Shown here: piece after piece, positions 1 through 6,876 of the stretch | Position numbering within the stretch: the stretch's first letter is position 1 | Layout: each line of letters begins with the position of its first letter | Source of the DNA: Rhodobiaceae bacterium | GTDB lineage: Bacteria; Pseudomonadota; Alphaproteobacteria; Parvibaculales; Parvibaculaceae | Reading direction: 5' to 3' | DNA length: 8,369 bases | NCBI GenBank assembly: GCA_002401305.2 | Contig: NVSO02000120.1 | Location: 1 to 8,369 of the forward strand | The notes under the pieces: model-generated | What the model was told of the DNA's origin: nothing | Databases searched by the model: none | The model's input: only the letters and a program-made list of their open reading frames with translations | Program-made: the position numbers and the translations under genes

Positions 1-353
1 CGGTAAAATTCGTCATAGGAGGGCAGGCGTGCCGCCCCTGTGATTTTCAGATTGCCCAATGCCACGTGGGCGGGGTTTAGATCCAGTGCGGTAACCTTGG
101 CAGGGGAGGCTGTAAGATAGGACATCATGTTGCAGCCGCCAGACGCAATGGTGACGACGTGATGGCCCGGTGCAAGTTCCATGGCCGCCATGTCGACTTC
201 TGGATCTTCCCAGATTTGAGCGTAAACCAAGCGTGTGAAAACACTCGTGAAGAGGCGTTCTGCAATGCCTGCGCGCGACACAGCCTTGTGGCGATGCACT
301 GCCTTTTTGAGGCGTTTTTGAACAGCGGCTTTTGAGGTGCTCTGCGAAATCAT
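1..353 (-). CDS. DUF3419 / BtaA-like SAM-dependent 3-amino-3-carboxypropyl transferase, N-terminal part (3' end outside window)
   Basis: The gene reads leftward off the window edge; about 117 N-terminal residues are visible. The segment RLVYAQIWEDPEVDM (residues 41-55) and the following ASGGCNMMSYL (70-80) and LDLNPAHVAL (90-99) match my memory of the DUF3419/BtaA family. In BtaA, that family transfers the aminocarboxypropyl group of S-adenosylmethionine to diacylglycerol, the first step of betaine-lipid synthesis. The glycine-containing ASGGCN segment and the acidic LDLN segment are the expected SAM-binding elements. The first 30 residues are basic. I chose the ATG at 353 because GGAAAG lies 7 nt upstream. 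The ATG at 368, five codons earlier in frame, has no visible Shine-Dalgarno but cannot be excluded. It is transcribed divergently from the HxlR-type regulator, which may control it. Whether it makes betaine lipid or is another DUF3419 member cannot be decided from this part; no BtaB partner is visible. Confidence 0.8.
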   Translation of the reverse strand, partial: MISQSTSKAAVQKRLKKAVHRHKAVSRAGIAERLFTSVFTRLVYAQIWEDPEVDMAAMELAPGHHVVTIASGGCNMMSYLTASPAKVTALDLNPAHVALGNLKITGAARLPSYDEFY

Positions 354-450
354 TCTGGCGCTTTCCATTTTGTAGGGAGTGGCGAGAAAGTTCGTAACGG
401 CACTCCCAGAACCAATGGGGCAACTTTCCCATTTCGGGTATCGCGGTCCC

Positions 451-485
451 ATGACAGTGCGGTGACGAGTTGATGACAGCTGACA
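451..485. repeat. Phased TGAC direct repeats, possible regulator operator
   Basis: TGAC occurs at 452, 463, 474 and 481. The first three are exactly 11 bp apart, so three tandem units can be drawn: 451-461, 462-472 and 473-483, each beginning RTGACRR. Units one and three share ATGACAG. Units of about one helical turn would place bound protein on one DNA face. The cluster overlaps the candidate -35 element of the HxlR-type gene. An operator for that regulator is an inference. Confidence 0.4.
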
Positions 486-565
486 AGTGCCTATATGAGT
501 TGCTCTGTATTTGCGCTATAGATAGGGCGGTTGGGCCGAAGTAGGTTGAGAGCCAGACAGAGATC

Positions 566-571
566 GAGAGG
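566..571 (+). promoter_or_regulatory. Shine-Dalgarno deciding the HxlR regulator start
   Basis: GAGAGG lies 7 nt before the ATG at 579. It supports that start over the in-frame TTG at 531, which would add 16 unsupported Arg-rich residues. Confidence 0.65.
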
Positions 572-578
572 ACGCACG

Positions 579-1031
579 ATGCGTTGGAATGAGCTAGATG
601 CCGAAGAATGTTCCATTGCCAGAACACTTTCAGTGGTTGGTGATAGGTGGACGCTGCTTGTTTTGCGTGAATGTTTTCTGCGGGTGCGCCGGTTTGATCA
701 ATTCCAAGAACGGTTAAAGATCACTCGGCATGTCCTGGCCAATCGGTTGAAAAAGCTGGTGGATGAAGGCGTATTGCAGAAAGTCGCCTATCAGGAGCGT
801 CCAGAACGCTTTGAATATCGCCTGACGGACAAAGGTTTGGACCTATATCCGGTAATGATGTCGCTCGTCCATTGGGGGGATGTGCATATGGCTGGCCCAG
901 ACGGTCCCCCGATTTTGCATCGCCATAAGACGTGCAACCATGTTTTCGAACCGGTTGTGACCTGCTCTCAGTGCCATGAGCCTTTAGATGCCAGACAAGT
1001 TGACCTAATGCCGGGCAAAAAAACAGCCTAA
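579..1031 (+). CDS. HxlR-family winged helix-turn-helix transcriptional regulator
   Basis: This 150-residue protein has the standard HxlR layout. Cys11 is followed by RTLSVVGDRWTLLVLRE (15-31), the hallmark first helices, then FDQFQERL (39-46) and ITRHVLANRLKKLVDEGVL (48-66) as the DNA-recognition region. YQERPERFEYRLTDKG (71-86) is the wing. HxlR proteins act as dimers that bind operators near their own or neighbouring genes. Cys11 sits at the N-terminal position used for thiol sensing in YodB/HypR-type members, so redox sensing is possible but unproven. An extra tail (about 113-137) has Cys119, Cys129 and Cys132 with nearby His114, His116, His121 and His133, suggesting a metal site. I use the ATG at 579, which has a good Shine-Dalgarno; an in-frame TTG at 531 is less likely. 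It is divergent from the DUF3419 gene, its most obvious candidate target. Confidence 0.9.
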   Translation: MRWNELDAEECSIARTLSVVGDRWTLLVLRECFLRVRRFDQFQERLKITRHVLANRLKKLVDEGVLQKVAYQERPERFEYRLTDKGLDLYPVMMSLVHWGDVHMAGPDGPPILHRHKTCNHVFEPVVTCSQCHEPLDARQVDLMPGKKTA

Positions 1032-1111
1032 CGGCGTGATTTGCAGTCAGTGTGAACATTTTCTAACGTTTGCCCTTCGGTACGCTCGCTTTCCTGTTTC
1101 AAAGTGTTAAG

Positions 1112-1133
1112 CTCGATTTAACTAAACATCGAG
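1112..1133 (+). promoter_or_regulatory. Inverted repeat overlapping an upstream-ORF Shine-Dalgarno
   Basis: CTCGAT (1112-1117) is the exact reverse complement of ATCGAG (1128-1133), with a 10-nt AT-rich loop. The right arm shares GAG with the GAGGAG ribosome-binding site at 1131-1136, so folding could hide that site. A second pairing, GTTAA (1106-1110) with TTAAC (1118-1122), overlaps it and would be mutually exclusive. It could equally be a DNA operator. Confidence 0.35.
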
Positions 1134-1140
1134 GAGACCG

Positions 1141-1251
1141 GTGCGGTGCGATGAGAGCATTTGTGCCATTTGTTTGAGTGCACCCTTTAGGGGGTGCGGG
1201 GGCTCAAGAGAAGCAAATGGCTGGAAATGGGTCAGTCTGGCATCCCGGTAA
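1141..1251 (+). CDS. Possible 36-codon upstream ORF (leader peptide) before the Ppx/GppA gene
   Basis: This GTG-initiated frame has the best ribosome-binding site in the leader, GAGGAG at 1131-1136, 4 nt before the GTG. It ends with TAA at 1249-1251, 6 nt before the GTG of the phosphatase gene and in the same reading frame, so terminating ribosomes could reinitiate there. The peptide would have four Cys (residues 3, 8, 11, 19) and two Trp (28 and 30). I recognise no family. The large hairpin 1158-1229 lies wholly inside it, so translation would melt it. The frame is closed upstream by TAA at 1123. It may be a chance frame: there is no homology evidence and some of its composition comes from the hairpin. 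Confidence 0.3.
   Translation: MRCDESICAICLSAPFRGCGGSREANGWKWVSLASR
1158..1229 (+). ncRNA. Long multi-segment hairpin in the Ppx/GppA leader (possible cis-regulatory RNA)
   Basis: Four nested, exactly complementary segments are visible. CATTT (1158-1162) pairs with AAATG (1225-1229). GCCATTTG (1165-1172) pairs with CAAATGGC (1214-1221). TTGAG (1174-1178) pairs with CTCAA (1203-1207). GCACCC (1180-1185) pairs with GGGTGC (1192-1197), closing a 6-nt loop TTTAGG. That is 24 Watson-Crick pairs in 72 nt, with asymmetric internal loops (GT/TGG, T/GAGAAG, T/GGGGG). No T tract follows, so it is not a standard terminator. I do not recognise it as a known riboswitch. It ends 28 nt before the phosphatase start. 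It could be a cis-regulatory RNA, an attenuator element, an mRNA stability element or a stray palindromic repeat. Confidence 0.55.
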
Positions 1252-1257
1252 GAGATT

Positions 1258-2820
1258 GTGGATCAGAAACGGGACGTGCCTCAAGATGGGCACGGGACTT
1301 CTGCGCCCGCCGAAGAGTGTGAGACTCAAGCTGTTTCGACAAAGGAAACGACAGAGCCCGCATTGCATGACGCGTCAGCAGGAGAAAAGAGGGGCCGCAA
1401 GAACCGTCGTCGCAGAAAGCGTCGTCGCGGCAACTCTACGTCTGAGACATCTGTTGATGCGTCAGCGCCACAAAATTCCAATCCGACAAATTTAGATGAA
1501 CCAGTAGCCACCGCACCAGTGGCGGCTGAACCAGTATCCGGGCTCCAGCCAGATTCTGATGCGGGAGACGGGGTTACAGCCACGGATGCGCCTTCAGGTA
1601 AACGAAAACGCCGTAGGGGCCGCCGCCGGAGCGCTGGCAGCCAGCCGGCAGATGCGCAAGCTCATCCCCAAACCGACAGCCAAGAAACTGATGGCCAAGA
1701 GACACAACAAGCCTCAATGCCGGTAACTAGCCAAGGCACGCGTCAGTCCACGGCTGAAACACCGCCACCTGTGTACGCAGCATTGGACTTGGGAACCAAT
1801 AATTGCCGTCTTTTGGTTGCCCGCCGGGTGAAAGAAGGCTACCGCGTTATTGATGCATTCTCGCGTATCGTGCGACTGGGCGAAGGCCTTGCTCATTCCG
1901 GAGCGCTGAGCCAAGAAGCCATGGACCGGGCAGTCGAGGCCTTGGGCATTTGCGCAGACAAAATGCGTCGGCGCGGCGTAACGCATGCGCGTACAATCGC
2001 TACCGAAGCGTGCCGCATGGCCAGTAATGGCCCTGAGTTTATCGAGCGGGTCAAACGCGAAACCGGCATAACGCTGGATGTTGTCTCTCCAGAGGACGAA
2101 GCGAAGTTAGCGGTTGCCGGCTGCGCGCCTCTCCTGTGCCCTAAAACAGGCTCAGCCCTTGTCTTTGATATTGGCGGCGGCTCCACAGAACTCATGTGGG
2201 TGCGACGCTCCAATCGAGGCCGTGGGATCATTGAGGATTGGGTTTCGTTGAGTTCCGGCGTCGTGACCTTGTCGGAAACCTATGGCGGCAGGGACCTGAC
2301 CGCTGAAGGCTTCGAGAAGATGGTGGCCCATATCACGCAGCAACTCTCTGAGTTCCGGGACCGAGTAGAGGCAAAAGGTTTGCCCGAGCGCGGCTTCCAC
2401 CTGCTGGGAACATCTGGAACTGTGACCACGATTGCGGGTGTGCAGATGGGTCTGCGCCGCTACGACCGGTCTCGCGTGGACGGGGCGTGGGTGGCGCCAG
2501 AGGATGTGGTCCGCATAACAGATCAATTACTCAACATGAGCTTTGAAGATCGAGCCGAAAACCCATGTGTCGGATATGAAAGAGCTGATTTGGTTCTAGC
2601 TGGTTGCGCCATTTTGAAAGCAATTATGATTGCGTGGCCTGCCGACCGCTTGCGTGTCGCTGATCGCGGATTGAGAGAGGGGATCCTCTTTTCACTTATG
2701 CAAGAAGCAGAACCCCGCACCCGCCGCAAGCGTAAACGGCGACGCAGAGGCGGTGCCCGTCCAGAAACGTCAAGCGACGAAAACGCTGGAGTTTCGGTAG
2801 AGAATTCGCCCAATTCCTAG
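1258..2820 (+). CDS. Ppx/GppA family phosphatase (exopolyphosphatase / pppGpp phosphohydrolase) with Arg-rich extensions
   Basis: The 520-residue product has a core at about 172-482 with Ppx/GppA signatures: ALDLGTNNCRLL (175-186), SPEDEAKLAV (277-286), VFDIGGGSTEL (302-312) and GTSGTVTTIAG (384-394). These form the actin-like nucleotide/phosphate site of enzymes that release phosphate from polyphosphate or convert pppGpp to ppGpp. The core is about 310 residues, so the C-terminal HD-like region of the long enterobacterial form is absent. The first 170 residues are low complexity and probably disordered, with Arg/Lys tracts at 44-58 and 114-124; a third lies at 487-498 near the C-terminus. 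Such tracts could bind RNA, ribosomes or polyphosphate (inference). The start is the GTG at 1258, since TAA at 1249 closes the frame. Its ribosome-binding site is weak, fitting coupling to the upstream ORF. Polyphosphate versus pppGpp preference cannot be read here. rlmE follows after 166 bp. Confidence 0.9.
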   Translation: MDQKRDVPQDGHGTSAPAEECETQAVSTKETTEPALHDASAGEKRGRKNRRRRKRRRGNSTSETSVDASAPQNSNPTNLDEPVATAPVAAEPVSGLQPDSDAGDGVTATDAPSGKRKRRRGRRRSAGSQPADAQAHPQTDSQETDGQETQQASMPVTSQGTRQSTAETPPPVYAALDLGTNNCRLLVARRVKEGYRVIDAFSRIVRLGEGLAHSGALSQEAMDRAVEALGICADKMRRRGVTHARTIATEACRMASNGPEFIERVKRETGITLDVVSPEDEAKLAVAGCAPLLCPKTGSALVFDIGGGSTELMWVRRSNRGRGIIEDWVSLSSGVVTLSETYGGRDLTAEGFEKMVAHITQQLSEFRDRVEAKGLPERGFHLLGTSGTVTTIAGVQMGLRRYDRSRVDGAWVAPEDVVRITDQLLNMSFEDRAENPCVGYERADLVLAGCAILKAIMIAWPADRLRVADRGLREGILFSLMQEAEPRTRRKRKRRRRGGARPETSSDENAGVSVENSPNS

Positions 2821-2986
2821 TTGCATAGGTGCTATTATTAAGTGGCACTCAGGTAGGCCGCTATTATGGGCGATGTCCGCACTAGGGCTAGCCATCTGTG
2901 CCAAAGGCGGGTAACTAAGGCCTCAAGCTGTATGTTTCAGCGTCGGCATAAGCCGAATAGAGATTTTAGGTTGAAAGAAATAGATC
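2821..2986 (+). promoter_or_regulatory. Intergenic region between the Ppx/GppA gene and rlmE
   Basis: It contains the 8-bp direct repeat GCTATTAT at 2831-2838 and 2860-2867, which could supply -10-like TATTAT elements. It also contains a short perfect hairpin: TCGGC (2943-2947), loop ATAA, GCCGA (2952-2956). The hairpin is followed by AT-rich sequence with TTTT at about 2964-2967, 30 nt before the rlmE start. It may be a weak terminator for the upstream gene or a leader element. No gene is visible. Confidence 0.35.
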
Positions 2987-3715
2987 ATGGCAAAGAGTTC
3001 AGGACCGAGCGATGTTGGCGGCGGCGGTGGTAAGCGCGGCCTCAAAGTGAAGTTGAAATCCGCCAAAGGTCGCCGGATTTCCTCCACGCGTTGGCTTGAG
3101 CGGCAATTGAATGATCCCTATGTCGCCGCCGCGCGCCGTGATGGCTACCGGGCCAGAGCCGCCTATAAATTGCTGGAATTGGACGACAAGTACCATTTTC
3201 TAAAAAAGGGCATCCGGGTTGTTGATCTTGGAGCCGCGCCAGGCGGTTGGTGTCAAGTGGCTGTTGCGCGCACAAAAGCCAGCATGGGCAAGGGAAAAGT
3301 GATCGGGATCGACATCCAGGAAATGGAACCCATTGCGGGTGCCACTCTGCGCCAACTCGATTTTATGGAGCCCGGCGCAGATGATGTGGTCAAGGAAATG
3401 TTGGGCGGCGAGGCCGATGTTGTTTTGTCTGATATGGCAGCCTCTGCAAGTGGTCATCGCCAAACCGATCACCTGAAAATTATGGCATTGGCAGAAGCGG
3501 GCGCTTACTTTGCCCACGATGTTTTGACGTCGGGCGGAACCTATTGCGCCAAAGTACTCCAAGGGGGTGCGGAAGCAGATCTTCTTAAATTGCTGAAGAA
3601 GGATTTCAAGGTTGTGCGTCACGTGAAGCCCGAGGCAAGTCGCTCTGATTCCGCTGAAATGTATGTCCTTGCGACCGGTTTTAGAGGGCGCGATGAGGAC
3701 GAGGCGGACGAGTAG
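2987..3715 (+). CDS. rlmE: 23S rRNA (uridine-2'-O-)-methyltransferase RlmE (FtsJ/RrmJ)
   Basis: RlmE methylates the 2'-hydroxyl of a universally conserved uridine in the 23S rRNA A loop (U2552 in E. coli), late in 50S subunit assembly. The 242-residue protein has the SAM-binding motif [15 protein letters not shown] (78-92). It also has all four residues of the K-D-K-E catalytic tetrad: Lys61 in [11 protein letters not shown], Asp149 in [12 protein letters not shown], Lys189 in [11 protein letters not shown] and Glu224 in [12 protein letters not shown]. The N-terminus is about 23 residues longer than in E. coli and is Gly- and Lys/Arg-rich, likely for RNA contact. The C-terminus is short and acidic. 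The start ATG at 2987 has only a weak purine-rich ribosome-binding site. It lies 166 bp after the phosphatase gene on the same strand. The next clear terminator is at 3808-3828. Confidence 0.96.
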   Translation: MAKSSGPSDVGGGGGKRGLKVKLKSAKGRRISSTRWLERQLNDPYVAAARRDGYRARAAYKLLELDDKYHFLKKGIRVVDLGAAPGGWCQVAVARTKASMGKGKVIGIDIQEMEPIAGATLRQLDFMEPGADDVVKEMLGGEADVVLSDMAASASGHRQTDHLKIMALAEAGAYFAHDVLTSGGTYCAKVLQGGAEADLLKLLKKDFKVVRHVKPEASRSDSAEMYVLATGFRGRDEDEADE

Positions 3716-3807
3716 CGATAACAGGCCTTAGCTGATAGGCTTGTGATCGAGGTTTTTGGTCAGAAAAATGGCGGAGTTAAGCCACTTTTGTCGTTCCTGT
3801 TAACTTT

Positions 3808-3828
3808 ATGATGCGCTGCGTCATTTTT
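3808..3828 (+). terminator. Probable Rho-independent terminator after rlmE
   Basis: ATGATGC (3808-3814) pairs with GCGTCAT (3818-3824) through seven pairs, one a T-G wobble, with a 3-nt loop GCT. A run of five T (3824-3828) follows directly. It lies 93 nt after the rlmE stop and 149 nt before the guaB start. Confidence 0.6.
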
Positions 3829-3860
3829 CCCGTTCACAGCGCTTTGCAATCCCTCTTGAA

Positions 3861-3873
3861 GGTGTTAAACACC
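3861..3873. promoter_or_regulatory. 13-bp perfect palindrome upstream of guaB, possible operator
   Basis: GGTGTT and AACACC flank a single central A, giving a perfect dyad. The one-base centre rules out an RNA hairpin in this form, so a dimeric DNA-binding protein site is more likely. It lies 104 bp before the guaB start. The cognate regulator is unknown. Confidence 0.35.
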
Positions 3874-3909
3874 AGCGCCAACACAGAGATCCTGCGAAAA
3901 GTTGGAGCT

Positions 3910-3926
3910 GCAAACAGCCTGTTTGC
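3910..3926 (+). promoter_or_regulatory. Perfect 7-bp hairpin in the guaB leader
   Basis: GCAAACA (3910-3916) and TGTTTGC (3920-3926) are exact reverse complements around the 3-nt loop GCC. No T tract follows, so it is not a terminator. It ends 36 nt before the guaB Shine-Dalgarno and could affect mRNA stability or be an operator. Confidence 0.4.
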
Positions 3927-3940
3927 TGGTCCACTCGTAG

Positions 3941-5437
<1,497 letters not shown>

Positions 5438-5446
5438 GGAATTGGT

Positions 5447-6742
5447 GTGAAAGAGTCAGCACGTATTGAAACCAGCATTCGTTTGTTGGCAGAATTAGAA
5501 ACCACAGATCAAGCCGTAGACCGTCTACTGGCCCAATGGGCACGCGACAACCGCTATGCCGGATCAAAAGATAGACGCGCCGTGCAAGAGCGCGTTTATT
5601 TGGTTTTGAGACATCGTGGAGAAGTGCGTTACGCGCTCTCCGGAGAAATATCACCGCGTTTGGAAATGTTTACAGCCCTTCATTTGTTTGAAGATCTGGA
5701 CATGGATGCCATTGCACAATTGGCGGACGACACCGAGCACGGCCCTCAGGCGCTGAGCGAAGAAGAACGCAAGTGCCTCGATAATCTGCGTGCAATTAAA
5801 GATGCAGATGCCGCGGCCAAAACCAACATCCCAGATTGGACTGTTCCGTTGTTCGAGCAGGCCTACGGTGATGCTTGGGAAGTGCAAGCCAAAGCTTTGG
5901 GCGAGCAAGCCAGTGTTGATTTGCGTGTGAATGCACTCAAAACATCGACGGACCGCGTTGTCAAAGCATTGGCAGAATCTAATATTGAAGTTGCAACCTT
6001 GCCGCACAGTGAGTGGGCGCTACGGGCACCAGCCCGTTCTGCCGTGTCTCACACCAGAGCGTTCAACAAAGGCATGTGTGAAGTCCAAGACCTTGGCTCA
6101 CAAATTCTGTGCATGTTGGCGAACGCAACACCGGGCGAGCAAGTCATCGATCTTTGTGCTGGAGCAGGGGGCAAGTCCCTCGCCTTGGGTGCAACGATGG
6201 ATAACAAGGGTCAGATTTACGCTCTTGATATTGATTCGCGCCGCCTTAACCGGGGCCGTGAACGTGTGGAACGTGCGGGCCTTCGCAATACCCAGTTCCA
6301 CCAATTGACTAAATACAATTCATCTGAAGAACGTACGTTGCCCGAACTGGTCGGCAATATGGACATGGTATTTGTAGATGCACCTTGTTCTGGGTCTGGC
6401 GCATGGCGCCGTCATCCAGATGCACGGTGGCGTTTGACGCCGGAACAATTGGCGACCTACAACGACCTCCAAGACCAAGTACTTGCGCGGGGCGCGCGTT
6501 ATGTCAGCCCCGGCAGCCGTATGATCTACGCAACATGTTCCTTGTTCACTCAAGAAAACGAAGACAGAGTGGAGGCCTTTTTGAGCCGCCACCCTGAGTT
6601 TACTTGCATTGAATGGCAAGATGCGTGGAATCCCAAACTACCCCCATTGGAAGCAACCCACGGAACGGGCTTGCGCTTAAGCCCCGCTGACCATGGGTGT
6701 GATGGTTTCTTCGCGGCGGTCCTCGTTAAGTCAAAGGACTAA
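5447..6742 (+). CDS. RsmB/NOP family SAM-dependent RNA m5C methyltransferase
   Basis: This 431-residue protein has the length and layout of RsmB (E. coli 429): an N-terminal RNA-binding region (about 1-150, with NRYAGSKDRRAVQERVY at 35-51) and a C-terminal Rossmann methyltransferase domain. Motifs are VIDLCAGAGGKSLALG (233-248) for SAM, ALDIDSRRL (259-267), VDAPCSGSGAWRRHPD (310-325) with Cys314, and YATCS (361-365) with Cys364. In RNA m5C methyltransferases the TC cysteine attacks C6 of cytosine and the PC cysteine helps release the product; both are present. The likely substrate is 16S rRNA, but the N-terminal region is divergent, so the exact target is open. The GTG start has AAGGA (5436-5440) 6 nt upstream, overlapping the guaB stop, so guaB and this gene are almost certainly co-transcribed and probably translationally coupled. 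Confidence 0.92.
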   Translation: MKESARIETSIRLLAELETTDQAVDRLLAQWARDNRYAGSKDRRAVQERVYLVLRHRGEVRYALSGEISPRLEMFTALHLFEDLDMDAIAQLADDTEHGPQALSEEERKCLDNLRAIKDADAAAKTNIPDWTVPLFEQAYGDAWEVQAKALGEQASVDLRVNALKTSTDRVVKALAESNIEVATLPHSEWALRAPARSAVSHTRAFNKGMCEVQDLGSQILCMLANATPGEQVIDLCAGAGGKSLALGATMDNKGQIYALDIDSRRLNRGRERVERAGLRNTQFHQLTKYNSSEERTLPELVGNMDMVFVDAPCSGSGAWRRHPDARWRLTPEQLATYNDLQDQVLARGARYVSPGSRMIYATCSLFTQENEDRVEAFLSRHPEFTCIEWQDAWNPKLPPLEATHGTGLRLSPADHGCDGFFAAVLVKSKD

Positions 6743-6876
6743 CGAGACCACGTCCGCCGATGGGTGGCGACCGGACACGACACCAAGACTGTCTCTCACA
6801 TGAGGGATGTAACACTGATCAAAGCCTTGGCGCATAGGGTGCCAATTTGCTTGTAAGCCGATTGAAAGAGTATTCC
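6743..6876 (+). promoter_or_regulatory. Intergenic region / leader of guaA
   Basis: This 134-bp gap holds two inverted repeats. GTCCG (6752-6756) matches CGGAC (6772-6776), with a possible inner GCC/GGC pairing and no T tract. A longer hairpin lies at 6822-6852. The Shine-Dalgarno-like AAAGAG (6865-6870) lies 6 nt before the guaA start. TTGGCG (6827-6832), 18 bp, TTGTAA (6851-6856) is a poor promoter candidate that overlaps the hairpin. Confidence 0.4.
6822..6852 (+). promoter_or_regulatory. Hairpin just upstream of guaA, possible attenuator or weak terminator
   Basis: TTGGCGC (6827-6833) pairs with GTGCCAA (6839-6845) through seven pairs, one a G-T wobble, around the loop ATAGG. An outer AAGC (6822-6825) pairs with GCTT (6849-6852). 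The T-rich stretch TTTGCTT follows the inner stem. It ends 12 nt before the ribosome-binding site. It could terminate some guaB-operon transcripts, protect the guaA mRNA 5' end, or be an operator. Confidence 0.4.

Larger units (their letters stand above)
354..578. promoter_or_regulatory. Divergent intergenic region between the DUF3419 gene and the HxlR regulator gene
   Basis: This 225-bp stretch must hold the promoters of two divergent genes. The best rightward promoter candidate is TTGATG (470-475), 16 bp, TATATG (492-497), about 80 bp before the regulator start. It is weak by consensus and only tentative. Four TGAC motifs cluster on its left flank and are listed separately. No clear leftward promoter is visible and I see no convincing gene inside. 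Confidence 0.4.
1032..1257 (+). promoter_or_regulatory. Structured leader of the Ppx/GppA gene
   Basis: This 226-bp region separates the HxlR gene from the phosphatase gene. It holds an AT-rich stretch around 1097-1127, where a promoter could lie (TTTCAA 1097-1102, TAACTA about 1119-1124, very tentative). Next come an inverted repeat at 1112-1133, a Shine-Dalgarno GAGGAG at 1131-1136, a possible upstream ORF (1141-1251) and a large hairpin (1158-1229). I see no terminator with a T tract for the HxlR gene. Confidence 0.5.

Noticed and set aside
531..578. TTG at 531 as start of the HxlR-type regulator
   Set aside because: It would add 16 Arg-rich residues with no family match, and the ATG at 579 has GAGAGG at proper spacing.
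13..627. 204-codon open frame on the minus strand
   Set aside because: It is in a different frame from the recognisable DUF3419 protein on the same strand, has no family resemblance, and crosses into the HxlR gene start.
1178..1495. Open frame overlapping the phosphatase 5' end, including an ATG at 1217 with AAGAG 6 nt upstream
   Set aside because: Its product is a basic low-complexity shadow of the Arg-rich phosphatase extension. The GTG-started upstream ORF has a better ribosome-binding site and fits the phosphatase frame.
2843..2861. Possible sigma-54 promoter (TGGCAC)
   Set aside because: The GC at the -12 position is one base out of the required spacing.
2932..3034. Short ATG frame running into rlmE
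   Set aside because: It has no Shine-Dalgarno, mostly overlaps the rlmE N-terminus in another frame, and looks like a shadow.
3768..3790. TGGC/GCCA hairpin followed by CTTTTG as terminator after rlmE
   Set aside because: The stem is only 4 bp with an 8-nt loop; the hairpin at 3808-3828 is much better.
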